From Phallusia fumigata (taxonomy: Eukaryota > Chordata > Ascidiacea > Phlebobranchia > Ascidiidae): a stretch of DNA of 64,000 nt. The translations under genes and the position numbers were made by a program. How positions within the stretch are numbered: position 1 is the stretch's first letter; every line of letters begins with the position of its first letter. Shown in pieces: positions 23,038 to 35,000 of the stretch. The DNA is taken from positions 1 through 64,000 of the forward strand of contig QXVZ01005040.1 of assembly GCA_008931825.1 (NCBI GenBank), read 5' to 3'. The notes under the pieces were generated by a model. That model saw nothing but the letters and a program-made list of their open reading frames with translations, searched no databases and was not told where the DNA came from.

Positions 23038-26000
23038 ATGTCAAGGAAAAAACAGGAAATATGTATTGATGAAGAAGTGAAAATTGGAATTCAACTTGCA
23101 GTGGAGCGATTTCGCAACAATGATACCCAAAATGGTAATAAATTTGCTTTTGTGTTTCTGCACAAAACCCATTAGTAAAAAACAAACACATCTTTTTTTG
23201 TTATATTTGAGTCACATTAGTAATTTTTTTTAGAAATTGAGTTCCCATCGTCATTTACAAGTGTGGAGCGTGCTTTCCTTCATCGAAAGGCAAACCAACT
23301 TGGCCTTATTTCAAAAAGCGTTGGGTAAGTAGCATCTACATCTTTATGTAATAAGCCAAGATCACAGAATGGTTGTGCACACAAGGTAGTGGTTGTTTAT
23401 CACATCATGACCTCCTATGTTTCCCCTTGCAAAAACTTTGCTTTTATGTGGTTGAACCTGATAATCAATCAGAATTATGGGCTACTATTTCCCCAAAACA
23501 AAAACAAATTTAGAGGGATCTGATAAAGGTGCAATATGATGGGAAGCTCATCAATGGGGGATATCAGCATAATTGTCCTGCCCATTGAAAATTAAAGAAA
23601 AAAAACTCTGAAATTGCATTTTTACTATAGAGGGCACATACTACACCACAACCTATCAAACTGGCTTTTTGTTGTTTAGGCCACCTTGGCTGTTTTAAAT
23701 ACCTGAAATGTGTATGTACTATGTTTTTTTGCAGCAAGGGCACAAATCGATACTTGACACTAAGAAAGAAGAAATCCAATGAGACACTGGAATCTCCAAT
23801 GGTGTTTCGTCTAGGACAAAACTCCAAACAAGTTTTGCAAGCACTGCTGCATAAGTAGGTTATTTTTACATGGGCATATAGATCACATAGATTAACGCAA
23901 GTAGGAGTCTTCGCTATATTTGCTGAGTTTATGTTACATTATGGTATTAAACATATATGCAACACTTTGTAGGTGGCCAATGAAGCAAAAGGAAAAACTG
24001 GAAATTCAGCCAAAAGTGGAGAGTCAGCAACATCCATGTGCTAGCAGTCTTGGTAACTTTTTGGGAATTAGTCTTTTGTCCTAAACCTAAACCTGTGTTG
24101 TTTGTTTAATTTTCATTTTCGGGGCCAGAACAATGCATGAATACATTATGCTCACAATGAGTCCACCGTACAAGGCAGTTGCACTAACTACTTGACCATC
24201 TTGCCATGTTTGTTGATTGTTCTTCGGTTATAGAAAGTAAAGTAGCTAATTCCCAACCCTGTCCCTTTCACATTTTAAACTTCAACCCATTTCAATGCAT
24301 GCGATTACTATAATGTGTATGTTCATTTTAAGCTTATAGATCTGATGCAAACAAGCCGAGTGGTCGACTGCCAAACGGAATACCCCAAGTTCCAATGAAA
24401 AGGTCTCCATCCGACCTAGACACTTTTCGCAAGACACTGCCAGTTCATAGCATGAAAGACGAAATAATTAAAACTGTGTGGAACAATTCAGTTGTGCTTA
24501 TTTCTGGTGATACTGGGTCTGGCAAGACAACCCAAGTAAACAAAATGGTTAACCTGCCTTGGCCAAGCTTTTTTGTAATGAATGTATGTTTCACTAAGAT
24601 TCCCCAGTACATTCTGGATGAAAGTCTTCGACGCAATGAAGTCTGCAGAATTGTCTGCACTCAACCACGTCGGATTTCTGCAGTAGCTATGGCTGAGCGA
24701 GTTGCTATTGAACGTGGAGAAACCGTCGGACAAACTGTGGGATACCAGATACGACTTGAGAGCCGGTAAGCTCAGCTTTTTGTCTTTGCCAACAAATGTC
24801 TGCATGGATTTCAAATTGTTTTGAATGACTCTGAATGTGATAAGTTAGGTAAACCCTAATAGCACTGCATCCATGTATAATGCATATTTCAATTCTAATG
24901 CCTTTATTTCAGCTAACATGGCTAGGCATCATAATTAATCACACATTCCTTTTTGGACTGACTTAAATTTAAATTTTCTTGTAAAAAGTAACTATGATTT
25001 TTTGTCCAAATTTCTACCCCTCAAAATTGGCACCTGCCAGGCAAAAAAACACATTTGCGGTCAATACATGAGTAGAAACCCTTTTTTGATTTGATTTAAT
25101 TGCATTGAAGACTTCACAAATACATACAAAAGAAAACAAAAAAGTACTAGTTTTATTGCAAATTATACACAGGACATTGAAAACAATTTCTCTGCGTGGC
25201 TACAAGTTTGTTTTGCCAAACTCTCAGGTTTTGTGGGGATTGTAGCCTTGGTTCATTTGAGACCAGGCTAGAAATGAATTGTCCTCTTTTGTCGTACATT
25301 GAAATTCTGTTGTTACCTTCATCTGCAACTAAAACCACTTCCACATTGTTCACTGTAGTCGTGGCAATACCAGCTGGGTGAAGAAGTTGCCCTGGTTTTG
25401 AGCCTGGAGGAAAAACAGATTTCCAAAATATACATTTAATTTAAGTACTATTATTTTATAAACCGGTATACATTACACATACCTTTTTCTCCAAATGAAA
25501 ATTTAAATTTTCCACTTCTTTCATAACATTTAATATGGTGGTCCTCATGGTCAGAAACTAGTATGTCATCCGTGTTTGTGATGCAAAGGAATCTGGAATG
25601 CAGTTTGGAGATAAAAAGGGCACTGATTTCGTTTTGTTTGTTTGCATTTCTATCCTCTGTGGCCACAACAACGCCTGAATATGTTATGATCATAATGAGT
25701 TCACTGTCAAGTAACCTGTCTCATTAAAGTTTTGTTGGATCACTATTTATTGGATTTTTATAATTTTTTTAAAGTTGGTTTCTTCAACTTGGGCCTGGCT
25801 TTCACTGGGTTTCAGCAATGTCACTTAAGTTTCTTATTCAAGTAAACTCAAGCAACCAAGGCAGGATCAGAACCCACAACCTTGAGAGTACAAGGCAGTT
25901 GCGAACAATCAGCCATCTTGGTGGCTTTATACGGAGTATGCTGGTAAATCTACACCCATTATGGCTAAATGACCAAAAACAGATGTTCTGTTTGTAAGCA

Positions 26001-29000
26001 TTTCCCAGCTAAATATGTACACGACCAAAATATGTTTCTCAATCACTTTTGATTAATGATCAGGTATTTACACTATACCTTGGATCTTCTAAACTACCAC
26101 CCTTGTCACCAGCTCCTCCAAACTTCATTAACTTAGTTCCAGCCGAGTCGAAAACAAAAATATCGCATTTTCCACGATCAAGAACAACAACATGACCTTT
26201 TGTAAATACAAGGACAAAAATTTAAACAAATAGACACCAACCATGGCATTTTTGGTGATGACAATTAAAATAAGTTTAACACTTACCTTGACTATTGATA
26301 GCCAAACTGCATGCTTCAATCAGATCACCATAACCAAACGTGTTCATAATAACTCCTTCTGATGTGAACCGCCCAATAAAAGTTTTATACAAAATGAACA
26401 AATACTTTTTCTCAAATGGAACCACAGCTATGGGCTGAATTTTGTCTACAGTGATACAAACAGATAAAAAATGTTTAGTTTTTGGTTGATTTAGATTGCA
26501 AAAATTATAATTTATTTTTATTGTGTATAAACTACTTTGTATCCACATTATTCAGTACCTGCTTTGGTGTCAGACAATTTTGAAGTCTTCAAGTATTTTC
26601 TATCTTTACTGAAGACCACTAGGTGTCTTCCTTCACCATCCAAAACAACTATGTTACCGTCCACAAAAGCCACATCCGTGGGTGGTCCCTGAAATTCCCG
26701 CTTCACCCCAATAATTCCACTCAACAAAGCCTTCAGCATCACAGGTGGTGGAGGTGCGGCTGATTTTCTTCGAGGTGATTTGCTCCTCAATACTATGTCA
26801 TGTGACTGTGAGCGACGATGTGTAGGAACTGGACTTCTGGGTTGCTTCTCCGGGCTATTATTTTTGTTTATTTTTAGCTGTGGTGGCTCTGGAGCTACCC
26901 TCTGTGGCACCGGGTGCACCACCATCCTTGGGATTAACTCATTAGACCCCAGTGTGGTACTTTCCTCTGGCAGTGGAATGGTTCCCTTAATTCTAGTCAG
27001 ACGGTAGCAGTCTGGCAACTTCGCAATGTTGGGTTTTACTGTAACAACCGGTTTAGGTCGTTTTACTGGCCGTGGCAGAGTAGCAGGTGCTGCCACACTT
27101 TGACTACGTTGTCTTGGCACAGGAACTGGTGCCCTGTAATCAGACGGCTTTCTTGTTACTTTTGGACGTGGTTTTATCAATATGTCATCTTTTGTGAATT
27201 GCTTTACATTTTTTTGGAAATTGGCATACAGGCTTTCTTCAACAGGTTGCTCTGTTTTAATATGGTTTGTTGGTGCAGAAGGGGGTGCTTCCTCAATGGG
27301 TTCTACAACCTGCTCTTCTATTTCAGGTTCAGACTGAGGAAGTTCACCTTTTGACTCTGTTTTTGTTGACTCCAAGGTGCCCATTGCTTGTAAAATCGAT
27401 TCTGTTATTTCTCCAAAGGTGAACCTTTACAAATTTTAAATATGGTTACATTTCAAACTGTAAAAGCCATACATTCCACTGCAAAATGTGTAGAAATAAA
27501 ATTTCATATTTTGAAAACATTGCAGTTTTTATTTGCTGGTAAAGTACATTGTGTGTTGAGCGGTAAGCCTTCCCCATGGCACACAGGGTGACCATTCATG
27601 GCACACCAAGTGATTTATGAGCTATTATTCCAATACATCTTATGAGCCAAGTTAAACAACCTGACAAGCAAAGTCATTATACATTTAAAAGGTTTCCATC
27701 CTCTGGTGTATTGGTTAGTTCTCTGAACAGCTTTTGGCCCTACCTTAGCAATGGCTGATCAAGCTGTCGGTGACTTTCTTGAAGTGATTTAAAACTGCCC
27801 TTAGACTCGTCCAAGTGGTGAGACATCTTTTTGCGTAGGTCGAGCAGTTCAAATGGAATATCATCCTTAATGCGTAGGCAAAATTCTTTGAATTTATCAT
27901 GTTTGAAAGTCTGCTATTTATTTTAAATGTTTTGTACCTGTAGAACACACTGTGAAATCTTTGTAAGATTGTTGTAGTCAGCCACATGTTGTTTCAGCTT
28001 AGCACTTGTTGTTTTGCAATGTTCCACTTTTGGGGCAAAATTGTCACAGATCTCTTGTAGGTACATGTCTCGTTTCTGTTTAAAAATCATGTTCTTTATG
28101 TGGAAATAAAACTAGAAAGAGTTATTCTTCTAAGTTTGTAAATACAATAATGTTGTCAGTAGGGATGTTCAATGTAGAATATCCGTTTATATCGGGTAAT
28201 TGGAACCAATATTATTTCATCAAAAACAGCCTGTAAATGAGCGTGCACCACAGACGCAACAGCGCCGATACAACGCTGTTCGATTTTTTTTTTGGCAAAT
28301 ACTAAACCATGCATGTTCTACATGACAGTGAATATTAACGGATGGTAGGTTACAAAAACTGTTAAACTTGGTGATTAGTTATGGGTCCCCTTCCTGAAAG
28401 GGGACACATATTGATTTCACTCTGTTTGTTTTGTTTTTTTCTTTTTTCTGCCCTGCAGCTTGTCCATGCACTTTTGGCATGAAATGTTTGATGGATTTGG
28501 ATGAAACTTTCACAGCTGGTAGATATGGTCATGGAGATGTGCCATTCATTTCGATTGACTTCTTAGCCCCAAGGGTTACCCCGCTAGCCCCCAAAAGGGT
28601 GAAATATTACCTTGCACTATGTTTATGCACTTTGGCATCAAATGTTTGGCGGATTTGGATGAAACTTTTACTGTTGGTAGATATGGTCATGGAGTTGTGT
28701 CATTAGTGTTGTTTGACCCCATATCCCAACGGTTACCCCACTAGCCCCCCAAAATGGGGCAAATAGTTAAACGATCTCCGAATTGGATGAAATTTGGACA
28801 GTTTGTTTAACATGTTATTGTCATGCAATAATTAATGTTTTTACCCTATAGCCCCAGTAGTTACCCCACTAGCCCCCTAAAATGGGTCAAATTGTTAAAC
28901 AATGTCCGAATTGGATGAAATTTGGACAGTTTGTATAACATGTCATTGTGGTGCAATAATTAATTTTTTTTACCCTATAGCCCAGCAGTTACCCCACTAG

Positions 29001-32000
29001 CCCCCTAAAATGTGTAATATTATTAAACAATGTCCAAACTTGATGTAACTTGGACAGTTTGTAGAACATGTCTTTGCGGTGCACTGATTGCTTTGTTTAT
29101 GTCTATAGCCTTGACATGTTTTCTGAAAAACGCAATATGTAGAACTTTGCATGTGTGGGGACCCATGCGTTTCTGCCAGCAGAAACAATAATGTCATAGA
29201 TAGCCAGGTAACTATAAGACCCAATGTAATATAATGTGTGGAATATATCCTCTTTTAATATCGGGTAATAGTGTATGTAGAATGTCTATATATGCTAAGC
29301 CACCCTTCTAGTTATAACTGAGCTACAGCACCTCAAAAAGATATGGGAAACTAATTGTCACTTTTAGAACACATTGATTCAAAACTTTTAGGTCCACTTT
29401 TTACAAGTATTACCTCTTTGATTCTGTTAATGAAATACTGTGCAGCATCGTTCACTTCGCGTTCTATATCTTCTTGTTTACTTTTCTCGTTTTCTTCCAT
29501 CAACAAAAGTTCATCCAACATGTTTTGCGAAGTTTGAATTTCATCTTCAATTTCGTCTTGCATTTCATTTATCTAAAGAAATGTTTATTCAACTTACAAC
29601 ACATAAAGAAAAATTGTAGTCATTTTGCTAATGTAACTTAGGATGCTAAACTGGTTACCTGTTTTTATTAAAAGTTACAGAACTGCTTTCATGTTAAAGT
29701 GTTGAAAAATACAATCTTTAAATATGTATTGATTATACCTAATTTGACAGAGTTCTACCCATTACTGCAAACAGTTATTAAACAAAGAAGTGTCCAAACA
29801 CGAGTTGTGTAATGTAATGAAGCTCTACTCAAATTAAACCACAGAATAACGATATTTTGCAAATAAAGATCCCTATTGTATATCAGTCTCTCTGGACGGC
29901 TCAATATGCAATTGCTCTACTCAAACTTATGTGAGCAAAAATCTGATAAAACAATCAAAATAACCTCCTGCTTGATTGTATCGACAGCTGTTGATGCTTT
30001 AGTCAAATGATGTCCCTGATGTGATTCAATCACACAGTCTCGACAAACCAGTTTGTCACATTCTTTACAGTGGTGATCCAACTTCATCAGCTGTATCACA
30101 AGTTTATTGTTATCCACAGTTTCAGATTAGCAAGTAGTTGTATTATTTTGTTCTTACATTGTGCGCTCTGCACCGACTCATTTCTTGAAAGTGAATTTTC
30201 TGTCTGAATTTTCCATTTTCTATTTCTTGTATGCTTACAACCTAAAAGAACAACAGCTCATTTTTGGACAAACTTTTTTCTATTCTTTGATAAAACCTAT
30301 TAGATCTGCACTTTATGGTTTAATGAAACTTTCTACAACTGCATACAATGCAAAATATTGAACATTTTCAACACATATTAACACAACACAGACAAGAAAC
30401 TAGGTTTGTATACTAATTTGAAATGACAACATCAGAATCCTGTTAAAACAAATTTTAGCTTGTTAGCAAAAAATTAGTAGTATGGAAAGTTTTGTTAATT
30501 GCATTCAAAACTCCAAAAAGTTTTATTATTAATTTCGTAATAAAAGTGAAAAATTATTTATAGCCAAAACATTACCTCATGGTCTTTGGTAAGCTTTGTC
30601 CTCGTATGAAATGCTGCACAGTCAGCACACAAGTGGTCAAGACAGTCGATACATTGATAAGTCGCCATGGTAACTTCGGCTTCCGGACAGCTCTGACACA
30701 TTTTGTAACTTTGGTCATCGATGGCGTCATCATTCTGCCGAACCTCTCTGAAATATTTTGATAAATAAGTTGTTATTGGTACATTTGTTTTGTAACATGT
30801 TTGTGCAATGGTATTGTGATATAGCAAAGCTTCCTTGATGCTATAAGTTATGTAATGAAATAAAAATTATGATATTAATGTATAATTAACACATTTTTTC
30901 CCGAATGCCGTTTATGTTTTTAATTTTAGGCAGCAGATCAAAATATAATTCCACTCATACTAACAATGCAAAAATATGTTTTTAACATTTTTAATGTCTT
31001 AAAATAAAGAAGAAGTAAAAGAGTTTAAATGCGTAAAAGTCACAAAGTTGTTTTATTTTGGACATTTATCATCCTGTTAACTGGTAGATTAATTACAGTA
31101 AACCAAGCTTCCCATTAAAATGTGTAATTTATAAAAAAAACTTACAAAAACAGTCACAACATCCATACAACAAAGGGTCCAAAATTATAAATTTACAATT
31201 CAGTACATCAAAAAACAAATTTGTCAAACCAAGTTCTCACCTTGACTTTCTCCAGTCTTCCAACATGTCAATCATATTTGACAGAATAAAATTGTTCTTT
31301 AGTCCTTGTACTCCTTTAAATCCGAGTAATGTCTGTTGTCTGCAGAGTGGACAAACGATGTAGACACCTTGCTTCGATTTTTCACATGACTCTGAAACAA
31401 CAAGTTTCGGGTTCATACCAAATGTGGTAGCAACAACAGAAGTCAATCAAGTGTTTGTTGATGTAAAAAAGAAATTAGTGGGTGCACACGGCCAATTAAA
31501 TCCCACGTTATCATTTCTCCACACCCAATTAACAAAATTAGCTTGTAGTTAATAGGTATTATAAGTTGTGGTTAATTATTTAATTTCAGCCTTGATTGTT
31601 ATTGATTTTATGTTTTCAACTACTTGTGATCACTTTTGTAAATGCATTTGTTTTTGTTTATATTTGAAGTAGATTGGTTGACAAGCTTTGCACATTTAAC
31701 TGTGTCTGATGTATAATCCAAGAGTTTTATTTTCATTTTCAGGAAAAATGATTTGAGTTTTACACATACATATAAGCCCAGCATACACATATACACATTT
31801 TATATTCCTACCTAAACAAGCCTTGCAGAAAGAATGTTGACATGACAACACTTTAGGTGATGTATAAATCTCCATACAAACATGACATGTCAAGTAATCA
31901 TTATTAAGCTGCGACAGTAGATGCTGTGAAGACTCCATAGCCAACCCTACCTTTGTACTACTGTCTTAGTACATGAAAGTCCAAAATCACTTTGTTTTGT

Positions 32001-35000
32001 CAATACTAATGCACATTGCTTGCATGCCTGTCTGTCATGATTTCGCCGCCAGCAGGACATATGTAGAATCACATGCCTTGGGGGCATGTCTCATTATGAC
32101 ATCACAAGTCATGAGGACAGTCTCCTAATTTTGGCTGCCGAAATTATAAAAAAGGGCATGAAACCGACACTAATTGCATTTTGTTTGTTTGACAAACTTC
32201 ATCTCACAATGTATATTCTACCAAACTTTTCTGTGTGAATGTGATAATCATTTGTTTGTTTGTTGTAAAACTGGTTTGTCAAGTATTCAATTATCCACTT
32301 GAACTTGCGTTGTTAATGTTCCAGGGCATCACCACGTACGTTGTTGACCTTTTGTACGAACGGAGTCCTCCTACGAACCCTCATGTCAGGCGATGATGTC
32401 ACACAAATGATGACCCACGTCATAATAGTAGGAAACTTACTTTTTTGTACATGTTATAGCTAAGCTATGTGTAATAAATGTCATGCATAGAATAACCATA
32501 CAAGTAGTAAGTTTTTTTAAACCCTAATATGCAAAATTATTGTATTACATCATGATTTAGCACTGATACTTCTTAATTTTATTCAATTCATTCATACACA
32601 TGTATATTTCTAAAAAAATTCTAAACCATGAAATTTACTCTAAACCAAATTGATTTAAAAATCGGTAAATCCTGATCTACTGTTTTGCAACTTGAAGTCA
32701 TGCGGTTAGTTTAACAGAACATGTGCCACTAAAAACAGAGCTATTAAGGTAAAAAATAGATAATTACGAGTCTGATTCTAATCAGCTAATCATTTTTTAC
32801 AATTAAAAATTATTAAAATAGTAAAAACTTTTAGTGCTCGAGTAACAGTTTAACAGGTGTTAATATTTTTTTCCTACACTCATTTACAACTTTTCAACAA
32901 ACTTTACCTCACACAGGATGAGGTTCATGAAAGAGATCGTTTCAGCGACTTCCTTCTCATCAAACTGCGACAACTGGTTGAGTCCAAGAAACTGATTCGA
33001 TTGATTTTGATGAGCGCTGCACTCGAAATCAACCTGTTTGTCAATTACTTCTCGCAATGCCCAGTAGTTAGCAGTAAGTCATCATCTGCAATATTGTCAT
33101 GCTTTGTTATTCTTGCAACATACATTTTTTTTCTCGTGCAAAGTCATTTTGCACATATTTAGCGCTGCACATAATTGCTCAATCTGTTTTGACATTTCCT
33201 GACCTCAAGTGTTCCGTATGTCGTGACTTGTGAGTTTAATGCGGTCCTGATTCTCTGTAAAGAATCTTGATTCCTATTACGTATCTTACATCTGCTAACT
33301 TTATTTTTTTGCTTCTTAAGTATAAAGTAAACAAATAAAATGTATTTTTCATTGTTATAGTGTGTTTCTTCACCTTCACCTGGTTTGTTTTTGTGTGTTA
33401 TAAAATTTTCAAACAGACTGGAATTATTCCTTGCAAACATTACTGTTTTGAATTTTTATTTTTGACTTTTTGTACTGATGTTATAGAATAATACATTATT
33501 TTTTTCTCTATAGTTCCAGGAAACATGTATGATGTTAACACTCTCTTTCTTGAAGACATATTGAAATGGTAAGACTAAAATACTCAAACACCATTCACTA
33601 ACATAAACATGTAAATGTGACAAAAGCAAATGCCAAAACAGCGCGTACAAATTTTGTGAGCAGCTTACTAAGTATATTGTTGACAACACTATTGAACATC
33701 ACACAGCTGACATTGCAAAGGAACTGGTAATATTTACATCAGCTCCTATTTTTTCTTTTCTATGCTATCTCCTATTTCAAATATTGCCCACATTAACTTG
33801 AATTTTGAATTCATTTTTTCTACCAGCACNCCTTGAAAGCAGTATTTCTGTTTTTTGGATAAGTAGCATAAGGTAAAAGGGGGGAACATATTCCAAACAC
33901 CTTTCTCGTAAAACTGCTAAGATACAGTGTATTAATATTTTGAATGAATTTTTTTCTGTTAAAGGGTGCCAATTTTATCTTTGCTCGGTATAAATTTAAT
34001 GTATAAGATTGCACTGATGTCACTTTTGTAAAAAAGATGGTTACAGTTTTAAATCAGATTGCTGTTTGGTTTAGTAGTTGGTATGTTAGCCAAAAGAGTG
34101 TGTAACAAAATTTTTACCTAGATCTTATCAACCAACATCGCGGAAAGTGCAATTACAATAGATGACGTGGTGTACGTCATCGACTCTGGGAAAGTTAAAC
34201 TGAAAATGTTCGATTCCATCACATCGACTTCGTCACTGAAAAGTGTCTGGATTTCACAGTCGAGCGCAATACAGAGGAAAGGCAGAGCTGGGCGTTGCAG
34301 GTAAAACACATATTCTTTCCGCTTTGTTTTTCCTTTTTCTGTCTGACGGCGGTTTGTTTCCATCGTCCGATCAAAAAAAAGTTGTTTAAATTTCTTGAAA
34401 TTTGCACATAATCTGAAGGTGTGCACTGTCACCTTTGACCCCAGTTGACCCATAACGGCCCGGAAACGTAAAAATTTAAAAACAGCAATATTTAATACTT
34501 AAATAAACCAATTGTTACAATAAAAGGAGAGGTATATGTGGAAAATACCATTTGAAGAGTCGTAGTGTATGAGAATGGCAATATGGAGCACGCCGCCTCT
34601 AGTCTTAATCATAAAGTTGCAGCAGCAAAAACGTTTTTTATTTCCGTTAAGGGTAAAACATGCCATTGACTGTTATAAATTTGCCTGTTTACCATGTGCA
34701 CAACTTTGCGACCCACTGAACACATCAAATTTAAAATCGAATGTAGGCTAATGTTTGCCAAACTACTGAATATGCGAATGTGTTACGTTTTCCTCATCGA
34801 TTATTGTTGCTGTTACCGCGGAACTCCCAGTCACTTGTTGTATTTTTTGGCATTCTGTCGGTCTTAAAAATATTGGCTCAAAACCCTTGGTTTGCGTAGA
34901 ACACCAGTTTATCTGTGTCCACAGGCGTCAATTTTTTAGCAAATTTTTTTTCGTGAGGGGTGGCGAAATGATTAAATTCGAGCGGTCTGACAAGTGATAA

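Noticed and set aside
28431-28706. Plus-strand open frame over the tandem repeat (Cys-rich)
   Set aside because: It follows the repeat unit rather than a protein family, and the same phrases recur at a non-triplet period.
31939-31944. Upstream in-frame TTG as start of the TRIM-NHL protein
   Set aside because: The ATG at 31938 lies two codons downstream and is the ordinary start.
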